A stretch of DNA of 64,000 nt from Nostoc sp. FACHB-280 (GCF_014697615.1 NZ_JACJSD010000005.1:62001-126000); one strand, 5' to 3'; numbered from the stretch's first letter, positions 8,722 to 16,783 are shown. Notes: generated by a model not told the origin, from the sequence alone. Numbers and translations are program-made.

Positions 8722-10539
8722 TTATTCAGAAATACCATAATGTTGTGCCTGCATATTCCACAAAGTTGTATATTCACCACCAAGCTGTAAAAGTTCTTGG
8801 TGCGTTCCATCTTCAATTAAATGACCAGCTTTCAGGACTAAAATTCGGTCAGCCATCCGTACTGAAGCTAGTCTGTGAGTAATTAAAATTGTTGTTTTAC
8901 CCTCGGCTAATTCAATAAAGTGTCGGTAGAGGTCATATTCACTACGCGGGTCAAGTGCAGCCGTTGGTTCATCTAATAGTAATATCTGTGCATCTCGACG
9001 AACAAAAGCACGCGCTAAAGCTAACTTTTGCCACTGTCCACCAGAAAGTTCTGTACCGCCAAATTGTTTACCTAATGGTGTATCTTCTCTTGTGGGAAAA
9101 TGATCAACGAGTGTGGTGATATCTGCTTTTTCGATTGCATACCTGAGAATATCTGGATTTTCTAAAGCCGCTAAATTTCCTAACGCGATATTTTCTCCCA
9201 GAGTCAGGGCGTAATGACCAAAGTCTTGAAAAACACCAGCAATTTGCTGTCGCCACTGTTGTAAATTTAAATTTCTCAGGTCTATACCATCCACTAAAAT
9301 ACAACCTTGTGTTGGATCATACAGCCGTGTTAAAAGTTTTACTAAAGTTGTTTTACCTGCGCCATTTTCGCCGACTATAGCGACAGTTTGTCCAGGGTAA
9401 ATAGTAAAAGAAATATCTTGTAGAGCTAATCGATTATCTGGGTAATAAAAATCAACTTTCTCAAAAGTAATACCAGAACGAATCGGCATTGGTACTTGTT
9501 CTCCAGGGATGCTGATTTGCATTGGTATGGGACTGTCGATAAAATAGAAAAACTGCTGCATATAAAGAATATTTTCAAATAACTCTACCCAATTAGCGAC
9601 AAATCTTTCGAGATTATTTTGAAAGTAAGTTAATGATTGCACAAATAAAAGTACACTACCAGGACTGAAATTACCCCGAAAAGCTTGTCTTACCACCCAA
9701 TAAAAAGCAAAACCATTACCTAGAGTACTCAGAATAGCTAAAGTTGACGACCAAAATGCCTGTTTAGCACGCAGATGACGCATGGTTTGATGTAAAGATT
9801 GAAACGCTTGTAAGTAACGCTCGATAAAAAATGAACTTAGTTGAAACAACCGTATTTCTTTTGCGTAGCTATCAGTGAGCATGAGTGACGTGTAATATTG
9901 CATCCGCCGCGCCTGCGGACTATTTTCAAATAAAGTTAGCCAAATTGCTTTGCCATATTGAGAAGAAACGACGATTTGGGGTACAGTGGCGATCGCAATT
10001 ACTAATGGTATCCAAAAAGCCAAGGGAACTAGTAACCCAACTATGACTATCAAAGTCACAAAAGAGCGACTTAATTCCACTAAATTTTCTAGTAAACTTA
10101 ATGGTTTATAGCCGACTTGTTGCTGCAATATTTGTATTTCATCATAAAACAAAGAATCCTCAAAACGACTCAAATCTGCGAAATTATCTGCTTTACGCAT
10201 TAACAATAAGCTGATATGTGCAGTTAACTTATCATTGAGATTTCCTTGCAGTGCAAATATCCAAGGATAAAGCAGTGATTCTAATAGTAAAGCTCCCACC
10301 CATCCTAATACCAAAGGTATCAGAACTGCATACCCTAATTCTCTACCAGATGTTAAGGCTGCTGCTACAGTATCTATTACTAACTTAGTAATCCAAACAC
10401 TAATAGCAGGCAGAACACCTTGTAATAAAGTCACAGCAATTAAGAACATCATTTCTCTTGGTGCTGCTTGCCATAACAAAGGTAAAGAACGAAATAAAGC
10501 TTTAGCGTAGTCTGTAAACCAAACTCTCAAATCGCTCAT
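8722..10539 (-). CDS. ABC exporter (fused membrane and ATPase domains)
   Basis: A 605-residue half-transporter. The N-terminal part (about 1-330) contains the six-helix exporter domain. The C-terminal ATPase has Walker A GENGAGKTT (near residue 390), the signature LSGGQWQK (near 498), Walker [13 protein letters not shown] (near 523) and the switch His in ITHRLASVR. It has no C39 peptidase domain. The frame begins with a TTG at 10542, but the ATG three bases later is the likelier start. It is transcribed away from the RiPP precursor at 11186, across a 646-base gap. Peptide or lipid export is typical for this type, so it could be the exporter of the cysteine-rich product, which is an inference from proximity. 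Confidence 0.9.
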   Translation of the reverse strand: MSDLRVWFTDYAKALFRSLPLLWQAAPREMMFLIAVTLLQGVLPAISVWITKLVIDTVAAALTSGRELGYAVLIPLVLGWVGALLLESLLYPWIFALQGNLNDKLTAHISLLLMRKADNFADLSRFEDSLFYDEIQILQQQVGYKPLSLLENLVELSRSFVTLIVIVGLLVPLAFWIPLVIAIATVPQIVVSSQYGKAIWLTLFENSPQARRMQYYTSLMLTDSYAKEIRLFQLSSFFIERYLQAFQSLHQTMRHLRAKQAFWSSTLAILSTLGNGFAFYWVVRQAFRGNFSPGSVLLFVQSLTYFQNNLERFVANWVELFENILYMQQFFYFIDSPIPMQISIPGEQVPMPIRSGITFEKVDFYYPDNRLALQDISFTIYPGQTVAIVGENGAGKTTLVKLLTRLYDPTQGCILVDGIDLRNLNLQQWRQQIAGVFQDFGHYALTLGENIALGNLAALENPDILRYAIEKADITTLVDHFPTREDTPLGKQFGGTELSGGQWQKLALARAFVRRDAQILLLDEPTAALDPRSEYDLYRHFIELAEGKTTILITHRLASVRMADRILVLKAGHLIEDGTHQELLQLGGEYTTLWNMQAQHYGISE

Positions 10540-11185
10540 CAATTAAACCTAATTATTGATATTTGAAGGCAGGGGGTAGTGGTTCGGCTCCTTTCGACTG
10601 CGCTCAAGGCAAGTCGCTCACCAAGCGGCTAGGTGGGTCACTTCGACTACGCTCAGTGACCCACCTACCTGCCTTCTTCATAATGCAGGCAGTTATATTA
10701 AATGCTATTTCAACTCAAAACCATCTTACTTAAGATAGAACAATCTGAATATAATGAGTCAAAAGTATACTACTCCAGTAAGAATAAAAAACTCTAGAAA
10801 AAGATAATGTTAGAGAAGTTAGATGATCAAGACAGGACAAGGTGTCGCTAACAATCGCAAAATATTTATCAAAGACAAGGTTTTTCGGGAAGATTAATCC
10901 TGTATGGAAATTCCCATCACTGATGACAAAGTGATTTGACCTGTTGTGGATTAGTGAAAATCTGAATCAAAAGCTGAATTTTGTTGTTTAACTATGTCTT
11001 AGTTGACATATATAGTTAAGCATCAACTACTGTCTGATTATCGGCTCGTCCTTCACATTTGCCTGTTCCCATATCTCTAATTTCACAAAACTTGTTGATG
11101 AATAAACATCAGCAAAATTTTTCGGCGATTTGAATGCAGATTTGTTAACAGGCTTATGAATTGAAGTTACAAGGAGTAATTGATA
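10540..11185. promoter_or_regulatory. Divergent intergenic region upstream of the RiPP locus
   Basis: No gene is visible in this 646-base gap. It contains a nested palindrome at 10565-10676: an outer GAAGGCAGG paired with CCTGCCTTC, and an inner TAGGTGGGTCAC paired with GTGACCCACCTA, around the dispersed motif TTCGACTACGCTCA. Nearer the precursor gene is an inverted repeat TTAACTAT (10988-10995) and ATAGTTAA (11012-11019) overlapping TTGACA at 11003-11008. This may be a -35 box with TACTGT 19 bases further on, a plausible promoter and operator with a long leader before the gene at 11186. Promoter assignment is inference. Confidence 0.4.
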
Positions 11186-11539
11186 ATGCTTGCGGAAAAA
11201 ACACTGGCCCAACAAACAATAAATATGCGTTTGGAAGATAAAGCTGACAAATTAGAACAACTTTTGTTGTCTGAGGAGGAAATAGCAGCTTTAGAAAAAT
11301 TGGCAATGCCAGGAATGTTAGAATCTGAAACTCAACAAAGATGGTTTGCTAATTGCGGCGGCTGTGGCGGATGTGGTGGCTGCTTTGGATGTCGCGGCTG
11401 TTTTCCTTGTCGTGGCTGTTTTGGATGTGGTGGATGTCGTGGATGTCGGGGATGTGGTGGCTGTGGATGTCGAGTTAGTGAAACTAGCTCAATGTCAAGT
11501 GTTCCAGATGACATAGATGAGTTTGGATTTGGATATTAA
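11186..11539 (+). CDS. Cysteine-rich RiPP (thiazole/oxazole-type) precursor peptide
   Basis: A 117-residue precursor. ATG at 11186 follows AGGAG by nine bases; the TTG six bases upstream is less likely. Residues 1-55 form a charged, helical leader ([19 protein letters not shown]). Residues 56-96 form the core, with 14 cysteines spaced as C-x-G almost without break ([16 protein letters not shown] and so on, the last two as CGC). The intervening residues are Gly, Arg, Phe or Pro. An acidic, Ser-rich tail of about 22 residues follows. The next three genes encode a leader-binding ThiF-like protein, a YcaO and a SagB-type dehydrogenase, so conversion of the cysteines to thiazoles is strongly implied. 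There is no double-glycine cleavage site. The core DNA is a 9-base tandem repeat prone to slippage. Confidence 0.85.
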   Translation: MLAEKTLAQQTINMRLEDKADKLEQLLLSEEEIAALEKLAMPGMLESETQQRWFANCGGCGGCGGCFGCRGCFPCRGCFGCGGCRGCRGCGGCGCRVSETSSMSSVPDDIDEFGFGY

Positions 11540-11563
11540 ATAATCTGGGGATACCTAGATTCT

Positions 11564-11596
11564 AGATACCCGACTTCTTTAAGAAGTCGGGTATCT
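11564..11596 (+). terminator. Hairpin after the precursor gene (dispersed repeat)
   Basis: A perfect 14-base stem, AGATACCCGACTTC with GAAGTCGGGTATCT, around a TTTAA loop, 25 bases after the precursor stop codon. The same hairpin with one altered pair recurs at 47124-47157, so it is a dispersed repeat. Here it could attenuate transcription so that precursor mRNA exceeds enzyme mRNA. There is no T-tract, so intrinsic termination is not certain. Confidence 0.55.
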
Positions 11597-11733
11597 GAAA
11601 CCAGGACATTTGAGAACAATTAATTTTTCTAAATCAAATAGGATTGCAATAACAGAAAAAATTTTTACCTGACAAATTCTAAAAAACAGTTTTGTAATTA
11701 TTTTTGACAATTTTAAATAATCAGATAAAGCCT

Positions 11734-12861
11734 ATGCAATTAAATGATACTCAACGTCTGCGTTTATTACAACATATTGTTGTTCATGTAACACCGTCAG
11801 ATTGTAGTGGCGAAGAAACAATGATTTTCAATACAACACGCCGAACATTGACTGTAAAGGGTCAAGCACTGCGCGATATCGAAAGTATAGTTTTGCCGTT
11901 GCTAGATGGCTCACGAACAATTGGAGAAATTAAAGTAGAAATTGGGGAGAAATTAACAGATGCTTCTATCAATCAATGTTTACAGTTTTTGATGGAAAAT
12001 CGGTTAGTTGAAGAATTATTAGAAGATGCGACTGATTTAAATATCCGGGCTGATTTATTGCCTCAAATGAGTCTTTATCATGAGTTGGGATTTCAGCAAA
12101 AGGATGCCCAAAAACAGTTAGCAAAAGCGAGAATTGCTGTTTTTGGACTTGGTGGTTCAGGGATGATAGCAGCAATCAACTTGGCTAGTGCAGGGATTGG
12201 TTTTCTGAGATTGTGTGATGATGTCTGCACACTTACTGCTGATTTGATGATGTCAGACTCAGTATTTAATCAAATTGGGGCTTTGCGGGGTGTGGAAGTT
12301 GCACAACAACTTGCCGCGATCGCAGAAATCACCGAAACTGAAATTGTGACCGATAATTTCACAGATGATGCCACTGTCAAGGCTTTACTAGAAGATGTTG
12401 ACTTGGTGATTGTCGCCACCGATGCGGTCTCCGTCAATCTTGCCTATCGTCTGAATAGATTATGCTGGCAGATGCAACGCCCATTATTACCAGGTGGCAC
12501 GGCTGGTGTGGAAGGCACTTTTGGGCCGTTAATCTATGCTCAAGATAGCCCTTGTTATCTCTGCTATCGGATGCGGTCAATAGCTTGCGCCAAACTCCCA
12601 GAGGCAGAATTAGCCATTGAGCGATTTCTTGACCGAGAACGGCGTTCTCAACCAAGGCTACAAGAAACTTTACCCATCGCCCAGATGTTAGTAGGAAGTT
12701 ACCTAGCTTTGGATACCATTAAAATGTTTCTTGGTTTACCCATCGCTACAGATGGCAAATTAGTGCATCTAGACTTGTTGGGTACAAAACTCACTCACAA
12801 TGTTGTGCTGAAAAAACCTGGTTGCCCTCATTGTTCACAACAGGAGAGAATCAGTGAATAG
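11734..12861 (+). CDS. ThiF/E1-like leader-binding partner of YcaO cyclodehydratase
   Basis: A 375-residue protein of the TOMM cyclodehydratase C/F type, which binds the precursor leader and delivers it to YcaO. The N-terminal 110 residues resemble a RiPP recognition winged helix (HIVVHVTPSDC, then TLTVKGQALRDIESIVLPLLDG). The middle is a Rossmann E1-like fold with VFGLGGSGM (about 136-144), followed by VIVATDAVSVNL. Two cysteine pairs, CYLC (near 273) and CPHC (near 367), form the expected zinc site. The frame opens at a TTG at 11704, but the ATG at 11734 fits better. The gene ends overlapping the YcaO start by 8 bases, so the two are coupled. The family call is firm; adenylation by this subunit itself is not expected. 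Confidence 0.88.
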   Translation: MQLNDTQRLRLLQHIVVHVTPSDCSGEETMIFNTTRRTLTVKGQALRDIESIVLPLLDGSRTIGEIKVEIGEKLTDASINQCLQFLMENRLVEELLEDATDLNIRADLLPQMSLYHELGFQQKDAQKQLAKARIAVFGLGGSGMIAAINLASAGIGFLRLCDDVCTLTADLMMSDSVFNQIGALRGVEVAQQLAAIAEITETEIVTDNFTDDATVKALLEDVDLVIVATDAVSVNLAYRLNRLCWQMQRPLLPGGTAGVEGTFGPLIYAQDSPCYLCYRMRSIACAKLPEAELAIERFLDRERRSQPRLQETLPIAQMLVGSYLALDTIKMFLGLPIATDGKLVHLDLLGTKLTHNVVLKKPGCPHCSQQERISE

Positions 12862-14164
12862 TGCGATCGCTAGTCCACGTTGGCGTGATTTAGTTAGCCC
12901 TCATACTGGTATCATCCGCGCCATCGATAGGTTTACCAAGCCTTATACAGAGTTTGATTTCCCAGTTCTCTGGCAAGCCGAATTAGCTAATTTTCAATTG
13001 CGTAAACAGCCAGATGATTTACGCTACGGTGTCGGCAGAGGAATGACAGATGAACAAGCAATTTTTGGGGCAGTTGGAGAAGCCGTAGAGCGATACTGTG
13101 GCAGTATTGTGAATTATCGCCAACTCATAATTAGTAGCTACGCAGATTTAACTTATCCCGCCGTCCCGCCGCCAAGTTTTTTCTCATTTTCTGACACCCA
13201 ATACTCTGACCCCAATTTTCCTTTTCCTGCTTTTGATGAAACAACGCAGACTTCCTGGATAACTGCCATATCTCTCACCAGTAACCAACCAGTATTAGTC
13301 CCAGCATTTATGGTTTATTTTGACTGGGATAGCCATCAACCAGGAGATTACATTTTACCTGTGACTTCCAATGGTTTGGCTAGTGGCCCAAATCTTGAGT
13401 TTGCGGCTGACAGTGGCTTGTGTGAATTAATTGAGCGTGATGCTTTCATTATTAATTGGTTAAACCGCTTACCTGCGCCCCGGATTTATTTCGCCCACCG
13501 TCCCGGAATTGAAACAGAAATTTTACGCCACTACGCCCGATTTGGCATTGAGTTAGTTACCTTTTATTTGACTACTGATATTAATATCCCAGTGGTGATG
13601 GCGATGTTAATTGACCGTTCCGGCAGAACTCCGGCTGTCGCCACTGGTTTAGGATGTCATCTGGATGGTTCAACGGCGCTACGTAAGGCAATTTTTGAAG
13701 TTTGCCAAGCCCGCTTTGGTGACATAGAACGCAAAGCTAACGGTGCTGGTTCTCATCTTCATCAATATCAAGATGTACAACAATTAGATGATCACAGCGC
13801 CTTTTTCTACACAACCACTCGCCTAGGTGAGTTGGAATTTTTATTTGAGCATAACAATTGCATAGCCGTTGAAGATTTACCAACTTATATTTCTTTAACA
13901 GAGGCAGAAAAATTACAGACTGTCATTAAAAGATTGCATTCTGTGGGGGCTGAACCATATTTAGTTGATATTACAACTCCTGATGTGGCACCGCTTGGTT
14001 TTCGCGTCGTGCGGACTTTGGCGAGTGAATTAGTGCCGATATATTTTGGTTATGGGTTAGAACCATTGGGAAATCGGCGGTTGTTTGAAGTACCACAAAG
14101 GTTAGGTTATGGTGGGCGACGCAGCGAAGCTGATTTAAATCCCTGTCCACATCCTATGGCTTAA
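12854..14164 (+). CDS. YcaO-domain azoline cyclodehydratase
   Basis: A 436-residue YcaO enzyme that uses ATP to cyclise Cys, Ser or Thr of the precursor to thiazoline or oxazoline. The ATP/magnesium-binding motifs are all present: GEAVERY near residue 76, SGLCELIERDAF near 188 and RKAIFEVCQARF near 276. The C-terminus is proline-containing (NPCPHPMA), as expected of TOMM YcaO proteins, in which that tail shapes the active site. The start is GTG at 12854, overlapping the previous gene by 8 bases; this preserves the conserved early motif SPHTGIIRAID. It is a separate protein from its C-type partner and not the fused version. The next gene, a dehydrogenase, follows after 157 bases containing a heptamer repeat. 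Confidence 0.92.
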   Translation: MNSAIASPRWRDLVSPHTGIIRAIDRFTKPYTEFDFPVLWQAELANFQLRKQPDDLRYGVGRGMTDEQAIFGAVGEAVERYCGSIVNYRQLIISSYADLTYPAVPPPSFFSFSDTQYSDPNFPFPAFDETTQTSWITAISLTSNQPVLVPAFMVYFDWDSHQPGDYILPVTSNGLASGPNLEFAADSGLCELIERDAFIINWLNRLPAPRIYFAHRPGIETEILRHYARFGIELVTFYLTTDINIPVVMAMLIDRSGRTPAVATGLGCHLDGSTALRKAIFEVCQARFGDIERKANGAGSHLHQYQDVQQLDDHSAFFYTTTRLGELEFLFEHNNCIAVEDLPTYISLTEAEKLQTVIKRLHSVGAEPYLVDITTPDVAPLGFRVVRTLASELVPIYFGYGLEPLGNRRLFEVPQRLGYGGRRSEADLNPCPHPMA

Positions 14165-14321
14165 ATTAGGTCGGAGGCAGGGGGCAGGGGGCAGGGAGCA
14201 GGGGGAAAAAGAGTTTGAGAGAGTTCTTGCTTAAGTCCGAACAATTTTGGATTTTATTACACCCCTATACCCCTTACACCCTGACACCCCTTTTCAAAGC
14301 AAGACTATCTTTTAAATCACT
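14165..14321. repeat. Heptamer tandem repeat between YcaO and dehydrogenase genes
   Basis: Just after the YcaO stop there is a run of degenerate 7-base units (GGGGCAG, about 14174-14203), and later a pyrimidine-rich run of CCCCT and CCCTTACACCCTGACACC. These match the STRR class of heterocystous cyanobacteria. They may separate the dehydrogenase from the upstream transcript. Confidence 0.55.
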
Positions 14322-15056
14322 ATGTATACAGTCAACGAGCCACTAGAATTAGCTCTTCTCTATCATTTAAACTCCCCAGTACCGAAAAGTTCTGTCAAGC
14401 GCGTTCCGGCTACGGAAATGCGGTATATGCCGGAGGCTCCTTTTTTGGAACTTCCCAAAGCACCACATAACAATTCTTTGAGCCTACTTTTAGAGGGGCG
14501 GTCTTCTGTGCGATCGTTTGCTAATACAACTATGCCATTGATTCAATTAGCTCAGTTGCTGGATGCGGGATGTGGTCTGAATGGGTTGCGTCACACAGAG
14601 GATTACACCTATGAAGCGCGAAACTCACCATCGGCGGGGGGGCTGTATCCGTTGGAAGTGTTTGTCTCAACCCAAGCTGTGGAAAATTTAGCTGATGGAC
14701 TTTATCATTATGAACCGCGTGGTCATGGCTTACATCTGGTGAATAATGCAGTACCTAATGACTTTGTAGAAGCTTTACTGCAACAAGATTATATTGTGAA
14801 TGCAAATGCTTTGGTGATATTCACGTCTATTTTTATGCGATCGCTGTGCAAATATGGTGCGCGGGGCTACCGTTTTGCACTTTTAGAAGCTGGTCATCAA
14901 GCAGAAAATGTTTGTCTGATGGCTGTGCAACTAGGTCTGGGTAGTCTTTGCATCGGTGGTTTCCATGACCTCAGCCTCAATCAGATGTTGGGTATTGATG
15001 GCAAACGTCATGCGGCGCTTTATTGTGTTGCTGTCGGTACTAGTGCCGTAATTTGA
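14322..15056 (+). CDS. SagB-type FMN-dependent azoline dehydrogenase
   Basis: A 244-residue nitroreductase-fold flavoenzyme of the SagB/McbC family, which oxidises azolines to aromatic azoles. Typical motifs are GRSSVRSF (about residues 59-66, FMN phosphate contacts), NSPSAGGLYPLEVFV (about 105-119) and the final EAGHQAENVCLMAVQLGLGSLCIGGF cluster (about 190-216), of which the LGLGS segment contacts flavin. The length fits the stand-alone version. Start ATG at 14322. Its presence predicts that the rings made by the YcaO are fully oxidised. It is the last tailoring gene before a 421-base gap and the double-glycine peptides. No methyltransferase, dehydratase or protease gene accompanies it in the locus. 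Confidence 0.88.
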   Translation: MYTVNEPLELALLYHLNSPVPKSSVKRVPATEMRYMPEAPFLELPKAPHNNSLSLLLEGRSSVRSFANTTMPLIQLAQLLDAGCGLNGLRHTEDYTYEARNSPSAGGLYPLEVFVSTQAVENLADGLYHYEPRGHGLHLVNNAVPNDFVEALLQQDYIVNANALVIFTSIFMRSLCKYGARGYRFALLEAGHQAENVCLMAVQLGLGSLCIGGFHDLSLNQMLGIDGKRHAALYCVAVGTSAVI

Positions 15057-15477
15057 TATCAAAATGATGCAATGAAGTTTAGATTATATAAAATAACCGC
15101 AGATAAACGCAGATGGAGATAGATTTCATCTGTGTTTATTTTTATTCACATCTTAATAACTAAGTCGGTGCGAAAAAACAACACTAAGGTAAGAAAAATA
15201 AGCAAAGCTACTATCCTCTTCCCTTCTGAATCCTGCCTTCTGCCTTTCCATAACGATAATATTTAACACTGAGCTACTTATGTATTTTTCGGAAATACGT
15301 CATAGCTTCATTGTGCAATTTATTTTTCTAAATTTGGTAATTAAGTTTACTGAAACTGTAAATGACATAGCTTAGGTGTTCACCTTATTCTATTAATTAA
15401 GCAAGGAGTTGAGCCACTAAACAAAACTCATCAACTAGCTAACTAAAATCTAGTTCAAAAAAGAGAAGGTCTACACT
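15057..15477. promoter_or_regulatory. Intergenic leader region upstream of the double-glycine peptides
   Basis: 421 bases without a convincing gene. It contains a dispersed CGCAGATAAACGCAGATG-type repeat near 15100, a CTGCCTTCTGCCTT heptamer repeat near 15232-15247, and a small hairpin GTATTT-TTCGG-AAATAC (15282-15298). The octamer TACGTCAT at 15296-15303 recurs 25-31 bases before the second peptide gene. A promoter for the peptide-exporter genes probably lies here. The assignment is an inference. Confidence 0.35.
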
Positions 15478-15732
15478 ATGTCTCAAGAATTATTTACCGA
15501 CTTAGCAATTGAACAACAAGAAACCATTTCCGGTGGTAGCCTTACTATACCTGTCCTAAGTGGAAATCTTCAAGAAATTAATGGTGCCTTATTTAAACAA
15601 AATACTAAGGTTGTACAGTTTGCTACTACTGCAACTGCTGGGCCTAATGGTGCTTCTTCCACTAAAGTATTCAGTGCTGGACAAAATAATATTCTCAGCA
15701 AATCTGGAGATATTCTCAAGTTCTCTTGGTAG
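15478..15732 (+). CDS. Double-glycine-leader peptide 1 (bacteriocin-like precursor)
   Basis: An 84-residue peptide with the cyanobacterial leader ELFTDLAIEQQETISGG. Cleavage after Gly20 by the downstream C39 exporter would release a 64-residue core. A ribosome binding site GAGAAGG precedes the ATG. The core lacks cysteine, is rich in Ser, Thr and Asn, holds the block TTATAGPNGASSTK and ends in Trp. It is clearly paralogous to peptide 2 along its whole length, including that block and the LSKxGDxL segment near the end. This leader type is known from predicted cyanobacterial bacteriocin precursors. Whether the core is modified by the YcaO system upstream is unknown; the exporter partner is likely. 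Confidence 0.8.
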   Translation: MSQELFTDLAIEQQETISGGSLTIPVLSGNLQEINGALFKQNTKVVQFATTATAGPNGASSTKVFSAGQNNILSKSGDILKFSW

Positions 15733-15752
15733 TTGAGTACCTGCATCATTTA

Positions 15753-15905
15753 GATTCCAGAATTATCATATATAGCGATTCTGTATCAGATCAATTCGCC
15801 CCCTAAACGCATCTACCAAAAATCGCAAATACTATCAATTTGCTGCTGAATTTCTTGGTCAATCAGAATTATCCAGCAGAGAAGATGAGGAATGATTCTG
15901 GAATC
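15753..15905 (+). terminator. Long-range inverted repeat after peptide 1
   Basis: GATTCCAGAAT (15753-15763) pairs with ATTCTGGAATC (15895-15905), extended inward with mismatches. It encloses about 130 bases and is followed by a T-rich stretch (TTATTTTTAG). The same arm sequence forms the hairpin after peptide 2. It may limit read-through to the next gene. Confidence 0.5.
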
Positions 15906-15998
15906 TTATTTTTAGTAATTTCCACAAAACCTAAGTTCTAGCAGCTACACAAAGCAAGCAATCAACTTACGTCATGCAAATAACGGAGTGTTTTAACT

Positions 15999-16250
15999 AT
16001 GTCTTACGAATTGTTTATTGATATCAACGAAGAACAACAACAAATAGTAACTGGTGGTTCAATTGCTGTAATGAGTTTACCCAAACTGCAAGAGTATAAT
16101 TATGCTAGTTATCAGCAAAATATGAAGCTTGTGCAGTTTAGTACTACAGCCACTTCTGGGCCTAATGGTGCATCTTCTACGAAGATTTTCCAAGCTGTCA
16201 ACGATAATCGTTTAAGTAAGGCTGGCGACCTTCTTACATTCCATTGGTAA
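15999..16250 (+). CDS. Double-glycine-leader peptide 2 (bacteriocin-like precursor)
   Basis: An 83-residue paralogue of peptide 1. The leader is ELFIDINEEQQQIVTGG with the processing site after Gly20. The core carries TTATSGPNGASSTK and ends FHW, compared with FSW in peptide 1. A GGAG ribosome binding site lies 14 bases before the ATG. Compared with peptide 1, the central block and the LSKAGDLL end are conserved while the segment just after GG (SIAVMSLPKLQEYNYASY) varies, a pattern expected for diversifying products or a two-peptide bacteriocin. No cysteines are present, so disulfide or lanthionine bridges are excluded. Confidence 0.8.
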   Translation: MSYELFIDINEEQQQIVTGGSIAVMSLPKLQEYNYASYQQNMKLVQFSTTATSGPNGASSTKIFQAVNDNRLSKAGDLLTFHW

Positions 16251-16270
16251 GTAATTAATTGTCTAATCAA

Positions 16271-16330
16271 GATTCCAGAATTTTCATATTATGTCAATTT
16301 GGCGGTCGAAACAAGTGAAAATTCTGGAAT
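16271..16330 (+). terminator. Hairpin between peptides 2 and 3
   Basis: ATTCCAGAATTTTCA (16272-16286) and TGAAAATTCTGGAAT (16316-16330) form a perfect 15-base stem with a 29-base loop, followed by TTTCTTATTT. The arms repeat the sequence of the structure after peptide 1. It looks like a partial terminator or mRNA-processing hairpin duplicated together with the peptide gene. Confidence 0.6.
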
Positions 16331-16361
16331 TTTCTTATTTGCCAAAGATGGAGTTACTATT

Positions 16362-16700
16362 ATGTCTGCACACTTAGAAGATAAATCATCAGAACTATTT
16401 ATTGATTTATCAGAAAAAGAACAAGAACCAGTCAAAGGCGGTTCTTCCTATCCTGGACTTAGCCTTTATAATATGTTCTTTCAAAGAACAGAAATAGCCA
16501 GCTTTGCCAACATTAACAGTACTTATTCTGATGGTATTCGCAGCTTTTCTTCTCAGCAACAAACAGGATATCGACTTTCACAGGTGACTTTTGGTTTTAG
16601 TGGGGGCGAATTTGGCGGTGGAAGCAGAGGAAGGAAAGCCAGAAGAAGAAGACAATATTTACTCAATATGTTGTTTGAATTGATGTCTATGTTTGGGTAA
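16362..16700 (+). CDS. Double-glycine-leader peptide 3 (divergent, basic core)
   Basis: A 112-residue precursor. I chose ATG at 16362, preceded by GGAG; the open frame extends to 16299 but that part is the hairpin sequence. The leader ends SSELFIDLSEKEQEPVKGG, with cleavage predicted after Gly27. The 85-residue core differs from peptides 1 and 2. It has an aromatic first half, a Gly-rich middle (SGGEFGGGSRGRK) and a cluster of arginines (ARRRRQY), ending in a hydrophobic segment LLNMLFELMSMFG. That cationic-then-hydrophobic end suggests membrane activity, which is inference. It lies 83 bases before the exporter gene. Confidence 0.75.
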   Translation: MSAHLEDKSSELFIDLSEKEQEPVKGGSSYPGLSLYNMFFQRTEIASFANINSTYSDGIRSFSSQQQTGYRLSQVTFGFSGGEFGGGSRGRKARRRRQYLLNMLFELMSMFG

Positions 16701-16783
16701 ATATTGCCATTAATACTATTACCTCTAAAATGCAAAACAAAATTGACAACTGAGTAGTTGTCATGATTTAGGGTAATTTACTT

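Noticed and set aside
11347-11480. Metallothionein as an alternative for the cysteine-rich peptide
   Set aside because: The long charged leader, acidic tail and direct linkage to YcaO, ThiF-like and SagB-type genes fit a RiPP far better; it remains a fallback if no azoles are found.
11186-11539. Idea that the cysteine-rich precursor is cut by the C39 exporter
   Set aside because: There is no GG, GA or GS site before the core; the only nearby motif is LAMPGM, which does not fit the C39 consensus.
16299-16361. Longer N-terminus for the third double-glycine peptide
   Set aside because: These 21 codons are made of the hairpin sequence, and the internal ATG at 16362 has a ribosome binding site and aligns with the other leaders.
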